A stretch of 64,000 nucleotides of DNA from positions 148,985-212,984 of the forward strand of contig JAESII010000007.1 in NCBI GenBank assembly GCA_016756725.1, read 5' to 3'. The stretch is from Synergistaceae bacterium. GTDB lineage: Bacteria > Synergistota > Synergistia > Synergistales > Aminithiophilaceae. Position 1 is the first letter of the stretch; every line of letters starts with the position of its first letter. Under the pieces are notes generated by a model that worked only from the letters and a program-made list of their open reading frames with translations, was not told where the DNA came from and searched no databases. The translations under genes were made by a program, and so were the position numbers. Shown in pieces: positions 43,492 through 52,466 of the stretch.

Positions 43492-44858
43492 GGCCGAGAA
43501 GCCTCTCCTGTGCCGTCAGGGCCGTCATTCCGGCCGATGGAGAAAGTCAGATCGGCGTCGGCCTTGAAGGCATCGTAGACGGCCTGGACCAGCTGTGTTC
43601 TGGCGTTGGTCAGAGCCACCTGAGCATCGAGAACATCCAGGTTGGTCCCGACTTGAGCCTTGTAGCGACGCAGAGCCATGCGGTGATCTTCCTCGGCCAG
43701 GGCCACCTGATCGACGGCGACACGATAACGCTGCAGGGCCGAGTCTAAATCAAGCCGTGCCGTGGCCACCTCGAGGAGAACCTGACGTTCCATGTCCTCC
43801 GTTCGGGCCAGGACCTCCTTGGCGACCCCCCGGGCCCGGTCCACGTCGGCCTTGATTTCTCCGGAGTCGTAGAGGCGCCACTGGGCCGCCAGCGTGACCT
43901 GCCAGCTGTCGTGCTGATTCGGGTAGAAGCTGTCTCCGACGTCGCTGGCCTGAGCCTCGAGAACGAGCTGAGGCCGGGCTTGACCGGCGGCGGCTCGCGC
44001 CGTCATCTCCGCCGCGGCCCGGGCCGCGGCGAGAGCCTTGAGTTCGGCCCGTTCGACCAGGGCCTCGCTCTCCGCTTCGGCGACGGCGGGCAGGGTAAAG
44101 GAAGGAAGTTCCATCTGAGGAGCAGGCAGGCTCCACTCGGCTCCGAGCGCAAGGCCAATGGCACGCTCCAGGGCCTTGCGGGCAACCTCAACGGCATTGG
44201 CGGCCCGGATCCGGTTCAGCTCGGCGTCAGAAAGGGAGACCTGGGCCCGGAGCAGTTCGTTCTTGGCGACCAGTCCGTTCCGGTAGAGAGAATCGGCGTC
44301 CTTGCGGTGCTCCTCGGCGAGATTGACGGCCTCTTCGGCGACCTCAAGGGCCGCCCGGGCCTGCTGAAGGCTGAAATAGGCCCGGCTGACTCCGTTGAAG
44401 ACGGTCTGGACGGTGCGGCGCTCTTCGGCCCGATAGGCGTCGACTTCAAGGCGGGCCGCGCTGAGGCCGGACTGAAGGGTGCCGCCGCTGTAGAGGATCT
44501 GGCTGAGCTTCAGCGCCGCCTGCCAGGTCTCCTTGAACCCGCTGACGACGTAGTCTCCCGTGGGCAAGCCGTTGCGGAAGACGGCGCTTACGGGAGCCTC
44601 GTCATAGCGGACGACGCCGACAGTGGCGTCAAGGCGTGGCCCCAGCCGCGAGGCAGCGCCTCGTGCAGCGGCCTCGGCCTGAGCAACCCGCTCCCCGGCC
44701 GCCGTGATCTGGCCGTTGTTGCTGGCAGCCAGTTCGATGGCCCGCTCCAGCGTCAGCTCCTCTGAGGCCCAGACGCGACGGCCCACGGCAAGGGTAACGA
44801 GACAGAGAGCGAAGAGCAGTGCCAGGCGTACCAGGCGGGACCTCAGATGATCAGATAT
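43488..44858 (-). CDS. TolC-family outer-membrane efflux channel; start codon non-canonical
   Basis: The track ORF (GTG 44786) begins within the signal peptide. In frame upstream, LRSRLVRLALLFALCLVTLAVGRRVWA completes a good signal sequence, but no ATG, GTG or TTG precedes it. An ATA at 44858 lies 8 nt after GGAGG and is the best-placed initiation codon. The mature protein has two OEP repeats (LTLERAIELAASNNGQI; LQQARAALEVAEEAVNLAEEHRKDADSLYRNGLVAKNELLRAQVSLSDAELN; second repeat MALRRYKAQVGTNLDVLDAQVALTNARTQLVQAVYDA). It forms the exit duct of the RND pump. The ribosome binding site lies inside the tetR 3' end; the adaptor start overlaps its stop. Confidence 0.82.
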   Translation of the reverse strand: MSDHLRSRLVRLALLFALCLVTLAVGRRVWASEELTLERAIELAASNNGQITAAGERVAQAEAAARGAASRLGPRLDATVGVVRYDEAPVSAVFRNGLPTGDYVVSGFKETWQAALKLSQILYSGGTLQSGLSAARLEVDAYRAEERRTVQTVFNGVSRAYFSLQQARAALEVAEEAVNLAEEHRKDADSLYRNGLVAKNELLRAQVSLSDAELNRIRAANAVEVARKALERAIGLALGAEWSLPAPQMELPSFTLPAVAEAESEALVERAELKALAAARAAAEMTARAAAGQARPQLVLEAQASDVGDSFYPNQHDSWQVTLAAQWRLYDSGEIKADVDRARGVAKEVLARTEDMERQVLLEVATARLDLDSALQRYRVAVDQVALAEEDHRMALRRYKAQVGTNLDVLDAQVALTNARTQLVQAVYDAFKADADLTFSIGRNDGPDGTGEASRP

Positions 44859-45456
44859 AGCTATCTCCTCCTTCTATGATCCGCTTGACGGCGTAGCGCC
44901 AGAGTCTTTTCGCCTTGACGACGTCCAAGTTGACGCCGAGTTGGAGGACGAGCCCGTCGAAGGCGGCTCCCAGGAGTTCCAGAATCTCCTCAGCCGCATG
45001 TTCCTTCCCCTTGAAACGAGGAAAGACCTGAAGGAAGAGAGATTGGAGCCGATGAAAGATGGCTTCCGTCATCTCCCGATAGAGCCGGCCGATCTCCTCC
45101 TGCCCCCGCTTCGTTTCGATCCAGATGTTGGCCCAAAGGAGCAGGGCCTCTCTGTCTTCGGCAAGACCCTGCAGACGACGCTCGCCTTGCTCTATGATGA
45201 AGGCGACGGGATCATCCGGCAGAGGCGCTCGGCCGGGGTCGAAGACAGCCCGGAGAGCCTCGGCCTCCTCCTCCTCCTCGAGAATGGCCCCGTAGATCTC
45301 CTGCTTGCTCTTGAAATGCCAGTAAAGGGCGCCCTTGCTCACTCCGGCCTCCCGTGCGATCTGCTCAACGCCGGTGGCATGGAAACCACCGAGGGCAAAC
45401 CGACGCCTGGCTCCTGCAAGGATCCTTTCCCGCGTCTCCAGCGCCTGATCCGTCAT
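44851..45456 (-). CDS. TetR/AcrR-family repressor of the efflux operon
   Basis: 201 residues from ATG 45456 (MTDQALETRERILAGA), behind GGGGAGGG; the track start at 45546 lies upstream of the promoter. The N-terminal HTH RRRFALGGFHATGVEQIAREAGVSKGALYWHFKSKQEIYGAI is a textbook TetR motif. The C-terminal ligand domain is helical (GERRLQGLAEDREALLLWANIWIETK). It is first in the tetR-tolC-adaptor-RND-PII-like operon and probably represses its own promoter. Confidence 0.92.
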   Translation of the reverse strand: MTDQALETRERILAGARRRFALGGFHATGVEQIAREAGVSKGALYWHFKSKQEIYGAILEEEEEAEALRAVFDPGRAPLPDDPVAFIIEQGERRLQGLAEDREALLLWANIWIETKRGQEEIGRLYREMTEAIFHRLQSLFLQVFPRFKGKEHAAEEILELLGAAFDGLVLQLGVNLDVVKAKRLWRYAVKRIIEGGDSYI

Positions 45457-45505
45457 GGCACCCTCCCCTTGCCGAAGTCGTTTCTCATAGATTTTCCGTC
45501 TTAGG

Positions 45506-45534
45506 AAGGTACAACATACCAACCGGTCTGTCAA
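45506..45534 (-). promoter_or_regulatory. Promoter/operator of the tetR-efflux operon
   Basis: On the minus strand TTGACA (45534-45529), 17 nt, TACCTT (45511-45506). The spacer includes an imperfect dyad around ACCGGT (CAGACCGGTTGG), a likely TetR-type binding site. Confidence 0.72.
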
Positions 45535-45539
45535 CATAA

Positions 45540-45585
45540 AATCCAAAGGACGAGGAGGGCTTCGGCCCTCCTCGTCCTTTGGATT
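45540..45585 (-). terminator. Terminator of the tctCBA operon
   Basis: A perfect 21-bp stem with a 4-nt loop (TTCG on the plus strand, CGAA in the minus-strand transcript) lies 11 bp past the tctA stop and is followed by TTTTATG on the minus strand. The efflux promoter -35 box starts 5 bp further on. Confidence 0.88.
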
Positions 45586-45596
45586 GGGAAAGGCGG

Positions 45597-47099
45597 CTAA
45601 GAGCGATTCCAGGGCAGTTTGATGCGCGACGACAGGAAGGGCCAGGCGATGGAACCGATGGCCAGAAAGAAGAGCGTCCAGCAGATGCCGTTGCGGAAAA
45701 AGACGCCGAAATCGCCGTCGGCGAGCATGAGAGCCATGCGGAAGTTCTGCTCCATCGACGAGCCGACGACGACGGCCAAAATAAGCGGAGCCGTGGGGAC
45801 CTTGTATTTTTTCATGCCATAACCGACAAGCCCGAAGAGGATTAGGAGAACGAATTCGACGACGCTGAAGTTGATGGTGTAAACGCCGACGAAGGCGAGG
45901 GCTACGATGACGGGATAAAGGACTTTGGGCGGAACGGCCAGGACACGCACCAGCAGGCCTGCCAGAGGGATGTTGATGAAGGCGCAGGCCACGTTACCGA
46001 GGAACATGCTGGCGATGACGGCCCAGGCGACATCGGCATGCTGCTGAAAGAGGAGAGGCCCCGGCTGGAGACCGAGGATCATGAGGGCTCCGAGCATGAC
46101 CGCCGTCGTCCCCGAACCGGGAACACCGAGGGTCATCATGGGAATAAGGGCTCCGACGGAGCAGGCATTGTTGGCCGCCTCCGGCGCGGCAAGGCCCTCA
46201 ATGGTTCCCGTCCCGAAACGCTCCGGCTCCTTGGAAAGCTGCTTTTCGTTGTTGTAGGCCATGAGGGCCGCGATCGTCGCCCCTGCTCCGGGCAGGACAC
46301 CGACGAGAAAGCCGACGGGCGTCTCCCTCAGGATGGGAATAATGCTCCGCCTCCAGTCATCGAGGGTGATCCAGATGCGGCCGAATTTCTTCTGGATGGC
46401 CTGAAGACCTCCTCCAGAGGCGATGTTCTCGAGGTTCTTGAAGACCTCCCCCAGGCCGTAGACTCCGATGATGACGACGACGAAATCGATGCCCGTCTGG
46501 AGTTCCATCAGACCGAAGGTGAAACGGAGAACGCCGGTCTGATAATCGATGCCAACGGTGGAGATCATGAGGCCCACCAGGAGGGAGATGAAGCCCTTGA
46601 AGAGGGCCTCCTTGGAGATGGCCGCCGTCGCCGAGAGGGCAAAGATCATGAGCATGAAGTATTCGGGGGGCCCGAAACGAAGGGCAAAGCGGGCGACGGG
46701 GATGGCGACGATGACGAAGGCAACGGTGGCGATGAGGCCACCGATGAAGGAGGCGATGGCCGAAATGGCCAAAGCCGCCTCGGCGCGCCCGTTCTGGGCC
46801 ATGGGGTAGCCGTCGAAGCAGGCGGCGACGGCTGCCCCGTCGCCGGGAACGTTGAGCAGGATCGAGCTGCGCGATCCGCCGAACATGGCACCGTAATAGA
46901 CGGCACACATGGTGATCAGGGCCGTGGCCGGCTCCATGGTGAAGGTCAGGGGAAGGAGAAGGGCGATGCCCGTCGTCGGCCCCAGGCCGGGCAACATGCC
47001 GAGAATCGTCCCCAGGATCGATCCGGCAACCATCCAGATCAGGTTAAGAGGCGTCAGGACGACGGAGAAGCCGAGAAGTAGATTTTGAATCAGTTCCAT
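45597..47099 (-). CDS. tctA: Tripartite tricarboxylate transporter, large permease TctA
   Basis: A 500-residue protein with about 11-12 helices. GTILGMLPGLGPTTGIALLLPLTF (conserved TctA motif near residue 30), YGAMFGGSRSSILLNVPGDGAA, PTPGFLVGVLPGAGATIAAL-like (TPVGFLVGVLPGAGATIAALMAYNNEKQLSK) and IEGLAAPEAANNACSVGALIPMMTLGVPGSGTTAVMLGALMI are hallmark segments. It takes up citrate-like or other carboxylates with TctB and TctC, driven by ion gradients. Last gene of tctCBA. Confidence 0.96.
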   Translation of the reverse strand: MELIQNLLLGFSVVLTPLNLIWMVAGSILGTILGMLPGLGPTTGIALLLPLTFTMEPATALITMCAVYYGAMFGGSRSSILLNVPGDGAAVAACFDGYPMAQNGRAEAALAISAIASFIGGLIATVAFVIVAIPVARFALRFGPPEYFMLMIFALSATAAISKEALFKGFISLLVGLMISTVGIDYQTGVLRFTFGLMELQTGIDFVVVIIGVYGLGEVFKNLENIASGGGLQAIQKKFGRIWITLDDWRRSIIPILRETPVGFLVGVLPGAGATIAALMAYNNEKQLSKEPERFGTGTIEGLAAPEAANNACSVGALIPMMTLGVPGSGTTAVMLGALMILGLQPGPLLFQQHADVAWAVIASMFLGNVACAFINIPLAGLLVRVLAVPPKVLYPVIVALAFVGVYTINFSVVEFVLLILFGLVGYGMKKYKVPTAPLILAVVVGSSMEQNFRMALMLADGDFGVFFRNGICWTLFFLAIGSIAWPFLSSRIKLPWNRS

Positions 47100-47118
47100 T
47101 GAGAGTCACCTCCGCCCG

Positions 47119-47547
47119 TCAGGGAAGGTTCATGTAGAAGATCTTTTCGAAGACATACCAGACGCCGAAGGAGAAGGTGACAGCGATGAGGCTGTTGACG
47201 ATCCAGGCTTTGGCGCCGTTGACGGCGAAGAGGAGGCCGCCGAGGAAAAGGATCGTCGACGGAATGAAGCCGATCCGTTCGAAAAGGGCCGTATAGGCCA
47301 GACAGATCAGGATGGTCACGACGATGAGGCGCTTCGATCCTCCCTTTTTCGCCGACGACGGGTGATGACGGAGCCCCTTGAGAAGAACGACGATCCCCAT
47401 GGCAACGAGAAGGACGCCCAGAGCGAGGGGAAAGAAGAGGGGGGCCCAGGGATTGCCCACCATGGCCTTGGGCAGGTGCAGGGTCTGAACGGTGTAGGCC
47501 ATCCCGAAAAGGATCGAAACGGCACCGACGAGGACATCGGAACGCAT
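47119..47547 (-). CDS. tctB: Tripartite tricarboxylate transporter, small permease TctB
   Basis: 142 residues, four helices, with GNPWAPLFFPLALGVLLVAMGIVVLLKG and a hydrophilic loop (HHPSSAKKGGSKR); size, topology and position between tctC and tctA identify it as TctB. Sequence conservation in this family is low. Confidence 0.88.
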   Translation of the reverse strand: MRSDVLVGAVSILFGMAYTVQTLHLPKAMVGNPWAPLFFPLALGVLLVAMGIVVLLKGLRHHPSSAKKGGSKRLIVVTILICLAYTALFERIGFIPSTILFLGGLLFAVNGAKAWIVNSLIAVTFSFGVWYVFEKIFYMNLP

Positions 47548-47611
47548 GAACTCACCTCCTCGACGAAAAGGCCGGAGGGGCTGTCCCCTCCGGCCGCTTC
47601 TTTGGGGGACG

Positions 47612-48604
47612 CTACTGAGCCTTGAAAAGACCGATTTCCGTCAGGAGGTCCTTGTACTCCTCGTTGGTCTTCTCGAGGAAGGCGGCGAAGGCCTCTGATT
47701 CCATGAAGGCCTTGGTCCAGCCGTTCTTCAAGCAGACCTCGTCCCATTCGGGCGTCTCTGACATCTTCCGGAGGGCCTCGGTCAGGTAGACCTTTTCGTC
47801 GGCGCCGACCCCGGGGGCGGCAAAGATGCCCCGCCAGTTGATGAAGGTCGTGTCAATGCCCGCCTCTTTCAGTGTCGGCACCTGGCCCAGGACGCCGGCG
47901 TCGACCCGCTGCGGAGCCGTGAGAGCCAGCACGCGGATCTCGCCGGCCTCAAGGGGCCCCACCGTCTCGGCCATGCCCGTCGAGAGAAGATCGATGTGAC
48001 CGCCCATGAGAGCCGCCATGGGGCCTTCCTGGAAGGCGATGTAGGGAATCTCCCGGATGTCCTTGACGCCGGCGGCCTTGGCGGCCTGAAGGAACTGGAT
48101 GTGGTCCATGCTGCCGAAGGAGGAATTGCCGCCCGTCTTCACGGCCTTGGGATCCTTTTTGAGAGCCTCCATGACGTCACCGATGGTCTGATAGGGCGAA
48201 TCCTTGGGAACGGCGAAGGCGCCGAAGTCGTTGATCAGCATGGCCAGCGGGGTGAGATCCCGATAGCTCAGTTTGGTCTGACCCGTGAGGTTGATGAGAA
48301 GGAGAGGGGGGGAATAGACGATGAGGCTGTAGGGGTCGGCCTTTTTCTTCTGCATGTAGGCCAGGCCGACGCCGCCGCCGCCACCGGGCTTGTTGATGAC
48401 GGGCATGGGCTGGGTGATGATGCCCGTGTCGCCCAGGACCTTGGCCGAGAGGCGGGCCGTCGTGTCCCAGCCGCCGCCGGCACCGCCGGGGGCGATGAAC
48501 TCGAAGGGGCGGGCCGGGAAGTCAGCCGCCATGGCCGAGGAGACGAGGAAAAAGACGGCGAGAAGCGCGAAAAGGCCGGCAGAGAGGGTGCTCTTTCGTT
48601 TCAT
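47612..48604 (-). CDS. tctC: Tripartite tricarboxylate transporter, periplasmic binding protein TctC
   Basis: 330 residues from ATG 48604 behind AAGGAGGG (the track start at 48631 is too early). Signal peptide MKRKSTLSAGLFALLAVFFLVSSAMA, then FPARPFEFIAPGGAGGGWDTTAR, the classic TctC/BugT N-terminus, and VINKPGGGGGVGLAYMQKK, MLINDFGAFAVPKDSPYQTIGDV. It binds a carboxylate and hands it to TctAB. The preceding gap has phased repeats that may bind the CitB-type regulator. Confidence 0.95.
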   Translation of the reverse strand: MKRKSTLSAGLFALLAVFFLVSSAMAADFPARPFEFIAPGGAGGGWDTTARLSAKVLGDTGIITQPMPVINKPGGGGGVGLAYMQKKKADPYSLIVYSPPLLLINLTGQTKLSYRDLTPLAMLINDFGAFAVPKDSPYQTIGDVMEALKKDPKAVKTGGNSSFGSMDHIQFLQAAKAAGVKDIREIPYIAFQEGPMAALMGGHIDLLSTGMAETVGPLEAGEIRVLALTAPQRVDAGVLGQVPTLKEAGIDTTFINWRGIFAAPGVGADEKVYLTEALRKMSETPEWDEVCLKNGWTKAFMESEAFAAFLEKTNEEYKDLLTEIGLFKAQ

Positions 48605-48667
48605 GGACAATTCCCTCCTTATTCCGGTCACAGCCGGAAAGATTTAAGGTCATTGTCCCTTTCCAGT

Positions 48668-48715
48668 AAGGTCCCTTCAAGTTTATGAAGCTAAAGAAAG
48701 GTTTTGTAAGGTTTT
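48668..48715. promoter_or_regulatory. Helically phased AAG repeats upstream of tctC
   Basis: AAGGTTTT occurs at 48698 and 48708 (10-bp period), with AAGGTCCC at 48668 and AAG triplets at 48679 and 48688. They lie between the response regulator stop and tctC. This is a reasonable binding array for that regulator. Confidence 0.5.
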
Positions 48716-48717
48716 GG

Positions 48718-49401
48718 TCATTCAGTGAGGCGGTAAAGATGGAGCGGGCGGCCCACCTCACGATAACGTCTCTCCACCTGGGCCTGGCCGGAGGCGACGA
48801 GATGTTCCAGATAGCGTCGGGCCGTGACGCGTGAGACATTCAGGGCCTCGGCCGTCTCGTCAGCGGAAAGGGGCTCTCCCTTCCGTCGCAGGTGAGCGGC
48901 AACGCGCTCCAAGGTGCCTTGGTTGAGACCCTTGGGAAGGACCGAGAGGTTTTTCCTGTTCCTCAAACGCAGCAGGCCGTCGACGTCTTCCTGAGTGAGA
49001 GATTCCTCGGGTCGCGACAGGCGGCCATGGAGTTGCCGGTAGGCGTCCAGGGCAGCACCGAGACGTTCGAAGTTGAAGGGCTTGACGATGTAGTCGAAGA
49101 CGCCGCCCTGGATGGCCTCGGCCAGGGTGGCGGCGTCATGGGCCGCCGAGATCATGATGACGTCAAGGCGCCGCCCACTGCCTCGGAGACTTCGGAGCGT
49201 CTCAAGGCCATCCATGTCGGGCATGAAGACGTCAAGGATGAGGAGGTCGGCCCTGACCTTTTCGAGGAGCTCCAGAGCCCGCCGTCCCCCGGCCGCCGTG
49301 GCGACGACGCGGAAACCCTCGATGGAGTCGACATATCGCCGGTAGATTTCGGTGACCATCGGGTCGTCCTCGACGACGATGACATCAACAGGTCGCGTCA
49401 T
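48718..49401 (-). CDS. CitB/DcuR-family response regulator
   Basis: 227 residues from ATG 49401 (MTRPVDVIVVEDDPMVTEIYRRYVD). Receiver domain with phospho-acceptor Asp in LILDVFMPDMDGLETL and Lys in IVKPFNFERL; the C-terminal HTH resembles CitB types (LNQGTLERVAAHLRRKGEPLSADETAEALNVSRVTARRYLEHLVASGQ). It pairs with the sensor kinase gene it overlaps by 17 bp and probably activates tctCBA, immediately downstream. Confidence 0.92.
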   Translation of the reverse strand: MTRPVDVIVVEDDPMVTEIYRRYVDSIEGFRVVATAAGGRRALELLEKVRADLLILDVFMPDMDGLETLRSLRGSGRRLDVIMISAAHDAATLAEAIQGGVFDYIVKPFNFERLGAALDAYRQLHGRLSRPEESLTQEDVDGLLRLRNRKNLSVLPKGLNQGTLERVAAHLRRKGEPLSADETAEALNVSRVTARRYLEHLVASGQAQVERRYREVGRPLHLYRLTE

Positions 49402-51013
49402 GAGACTGGTCCCTCCCCTTGGGCATGTTGACGATCCATTCCGTTCCCTCCGGCGACGTGTGGAGAACGATCTCGCCTTCACAGGCCTCGACGAGGGTCC
49501 TCACGTTGTGAAGGCCATAGCCTCGGGCCATGGGCCCCTCCTTGGTGGTAAAACCCTTTTCGAAAATCCGCTCGACCCAATCGGCGGCGATTCCGGGCCC
49601 CCTGTCAGAGACGGAGATGAGGATCCGGTTCGATTCGTCAAAGACAGCGAAGCGCACCTTCCTCCTCTCGACCGGGAGAGAGGCGACGGCTTCGATGGCA
49701 TTTTCGAGGAGATTGCCGATGATCACGACCAGAGCCTGACTGTCGACGCTTCGCCCGTCATAGCAGTAGCTCTCCTCGTCGATTTCCAGGGTCACGGCCA
49801 GCTCACGGCAGCGCCCCATCTTCCCCAGAAGGATTCCCCCGACAGCGGGATTGCGGATCTGCCCGGTGACGATCCTATCCTGGGAGGCGCGGAGCTCGAA
49901 GGTCTCGGCGATGAAATCCAGAGCTCTCCGGGGCTCTCCGAGTTGGATCAGGCCCGAGATGGCCTGGAGCTTGTTGCGGAATTCGTGGTTCTGGACCCGG
50001 AGAGCCTCGAGATAGAGGCGGACACCGGTAATCTCCTCGGCCAGGCTGCGCAGTTCCGTCATGTCCCGAAAGCTGGCGATGGCTCCCACGACGCGGCCCC
50101 GATGGACCAGGGGGATCCGGTTCGTCATGAGTCTCGTCCCGAGGAGATTCTGCTCCTGATCGATTTCGGAACGACCGCTGGCGAGCACCGCCGGCAGGCG
50201 GGTGTTGGGGATGAGATCCTCAACGGAGCGGCCGAGAACCTCTCCCTCGAGGGAGAGGAGGCGCCGCGCCGCGCCGTTGATGAGGGTGATCGCCCCCTCG
50301 CCGTCGACGGCGACGATCCCCTCCTTGATGGAATCGATCATGCTTTCTCTTTCCCTGAGGAGTCTGGCGATCTCATGGGGCTCAAGTCCCCAGGTGCTGC
50401 GCTTGATGTTCCAGGCCAGGAAGACGGCTCCGGCGAGGGAGATGATCAGCCCGGGGAGGAGGGCCAGGAGGAGAGGGAGCACCATCCGGTCCAGGGCCTC
50501 GCTGATGTCGTCGATGAGGATGCCCACGGAGACCCCGCCGACCTGACGCCCCTCATGGTAGATGGGCACGAGGGCCCTCATGGAAGGTCCGAGAGATCCA
50601 ACGGCCCGGGAGATGTAGGACTCGCCCCGCTCAAGGACGGGACCGTGATCGCCCCCGACGGCCTGCTTGCCAATGCGCTCCGGCAAGGGGTGAGAGTAAC
50701 GCCGGTCCGTTAGATCGAAGACGACGATGAATTCGACGCCCGTTTCGCGCCGTATCTTGTCGGCAATGGGTTGGATCACCTCGCTGCCGCCGGGCCGTCC
50801 CACGTTGGCCTGGATGTCGGGAATCTCTGCCACGGAGCGGGCGATGGCCATGGCCGTCCGGGCCATTCGCGATTCAAGCTGGTCTTCGACGAGCTCCCAC
50901 GAGGCCAAAGCGACGGCCAGGACCCCGCCGACGGAGACGACGACAGCAAGGAGGAAGAACTGGGTCCTCAGCTTGAGCGGTTTTTTGCGGAAAGAGAAAA
51001 GGCCAGCCATCAT
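49385..51013 (-). CDS. CitA/DcuS-family sensor histidine kinase
   Basis: 542 residues: TM1 (~16-38), a periplasmic sCache-type sensor (RSVAEIPDIQANVGRPGGSEVIQPIADKIRRETGVEFIVVFDLTDRRYSHPLPERIGK), TM2 (~178-200), a PAS domain (SMIDSIKEGIVAVDGEGAITLIN), a phospho-His box VQNHEFRNKLQAISG and a HATPase domain (NLLENAIEA, DRGPGI, GYGLHNVRTLVE). The layout and H-box match citrate/C4-dicarboxylate sensors. Its ATG overlaps the mgtE stop as ATGA, an unexpected coupling. Confidence 0.94.
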   Translation of the reverse strand: MMAGLFSFRKKPLKLRTQFFLLAVVVSVGGVLAVALASWELVEDQLESRMARTAMAIARSVAEIPDIQANVGRPGGSEVIQPIADKIRRETGVEFIVVFDLTDRRYSHPLPERIGKQAVGGDHGPVLERGESYISRAVGSLGPSMRALVPIYHEGRQVGGVSVGILIDDISEALDRMVLPLLLALLPGLIISLAGAVFLAWNIKRSTWGLEPHEIARLLRERESMIDSIKEGIVAVDGEGAITLINGAARRLLSLEGEVLGRSVEDLIPNTRLPAVLASGRSEIDQEQNLLGTRLMTNRIPLVHRGRVVGAIASFRDMTELRSLAEEITGVRLYLEALRVQNHEFRNKLQAISGLIQLGEPRRALDFIAETFELRASQDRIVTGQIRNPAVGGILLGKMGRCRELAVTLEIDEESYCYDGRSVDSQALVVIIGNLLENAIEAVASLPVERRKVRFAVFDESNRILISVSDRGPGIAADWVERIFEKGFTTKEGPMARGYGLHNVRTLVEACEGEIVLHTSPEGTEWIVNMPKGRDQSHDATC

Positions 51014-52368
51014 CAGGCGGGGACGAGAAGCCGTCGAGCCACCTCGAAGTAGACGATCAATCCGGCCACATCGACGACGGTGGTGATGAAGGGGCCCGAC
51101 ATGATGGCCGGGTCGACCTTGAGCGCGCGGGCCGTGAGGGGCAGGAGTATGCCGGCCAGATTGCCCAGGAGGACGACGGCGACGAGGGCGATGGCCACCG
51201 TGAGGGCCACGGCCGCTCCTGTTCCCAAAAGAAGGACGCGCCCCACGGCCAGGAGGGCCATGGCCCCGCCCAAAAGAAGGCCCGTGGCCGTCTCGCGCAA
51301 AAAGACGCGGGGCAGATCTTTGGCTTCGATGTCGCCAAGGGTCATGCTGCGGATGAAGAGTGTCGCCGATTGAGTTCCGGCGTTGCCGCCGGTGTCGATG
51401 ATGAGGGGGATGAAGAAGGCCAGGGCAATGGCGCTCTCCAGGGCCTCCGAATAGTTTTCCAGAATGGATGACGTTAGGATCTGAGTGACGATACAGACCA
51501 GAAGCCAGGTGAAGCGCTTCCGGGCCAGAGTGAAAAGCCCCGTGTCGAGATACCCTTCGTCAGTCGGCTCGATGCCGGCCATGCGCTGAAAGTCCTCGGT
51601 GGCCTCCTCTTCGACGATGTCGAGGACGTCGTCAAAGGTGACGATACCGACCAACCGCCTTTCCTTGTCGACGACAGGGAGAGCCTGAAGGTCATAGCGG
51701 GAGATGACCTGGGCCGCCTCTTCCTGGTCCGTCGTGGTGACGACGCTGACGGGGTCGTCATCCATGAGTTTTTTGATCGACACCTCGGGGTCGCTCAGGA
51801 TGAGATCCTCCAGGCTGACGGCGCCGAGGAGACGGCGGGATCCGTCGACGACGAAGGAGGTGTAGATCGTCTCCTTGCTCCGGGCCTGACGGCGGATGAC
51901 CTGAAGGGCCTGAGCCGCGGTCAGGTCGGCCTTGAGGTCGATGAATTCGGGCGTCATGACGCGTCCCGTAGAACCCTCGGGATAGTTGAGAAGACTGTTG
52001 GCGAGAGTCCTCTCCTCGGCCGGCAGATGAAGAAGGAGCTTCTTCACCGTCTTCGCCGGCAGTTCGTCGAAAAGCTCCGTCCGGTCGTCATCGGACATGT
52101 CCAGGATAATCTCGGCCACCTCGCCATCGGTGAAGTGGGCCAGCAGATCCTCCCTTTCGTCGCCCTCCATGAACTCGAAGACCTCGATGGCCTGGTCCTT
52201 GGGCAGAAGGCGGAAGAGCAGAACCCTCACCGCCGGTGGGATCTGGTTCAGAAGATCGGCGACGTCGATCGACTCCTGAGCGGAGAGAAGGGCCTTGATG
52301 GCAAGAAAGTCTTTTGCCTCCAGAAGATCGATGAGATGATCGTGAATCTGTTCGAGGCGCTGGTCCAC
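51013..52368 (-). CDS. mgtE: Magnesium transporter MgtE
   Basis: 451 residues from GTG 52368, which lies 6 nt after TTTGGAGGTG; the track TTG at 52383 sits before that site. N domain (DVADLLNQIPPAVRVLLFRLLPKDQAIEVFEFM), two CBS domains (VMTPEFIDLKADLTAAQAL; LMDDDPVSVVTTTDQEEAAQVISRYDLQALPVVD) and a five-helix pore region with PLIIDTGGNAGTQSATLFIRSM and the Asp-bearing helix near DPAIMSGPFITTVVDVAGL. The family is Mg2+-gated. The gene is translationally linked to the downstream sensor kinase. Confidence 0.96.
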   Translation of the reverse strand: MDQRLEQIHDHLIDLLEAKDFLAIKALLSAQESIDVADLLNQIPPAVRVLLFRLLPKDQAIEVFEFMEGDEREDLLAHFTDGEVAEIILDMSDDDRTELFDELPAKTVKKLLLHLPAEERTLANSLLNYPEGSTGRVMTPEFIDLKADLTAAQALQVIRRQARSKETIYTSFVVDGSRRLLGAVSLEDLILSDPEVSIKKLMDDDPVSVVTTTDQEEAAQVISRYDLQALPVVDKERRLVGIVTFDDVLDIVEEEATEDFQRMAGIEPTDEGYLDTGLFTLARKRFTWLLVCIVTQILTSSILENYSEALESAIALAFFIPLIIDTGGNAGTQSATLFIRSMTLGDIEAKDLPRVFLRETATGLLLGGAMALLAVGRVLLLGTGAAVALTVAIALVAVVLLGNLAGILLPLTARALKVDPAIMSGPFITTVVDVAGLIVYFEVARRLLVPA

Positions 52369-52466
52369 GGGGATCACCTCCAAAGGGGAGAAACCGGACA
52401 GGGTACCCAGACAGAGCCCGGTCCCATTTCATGGTAGAGGCGAAAGGGCGAAAGGGAAAGGGCAAC

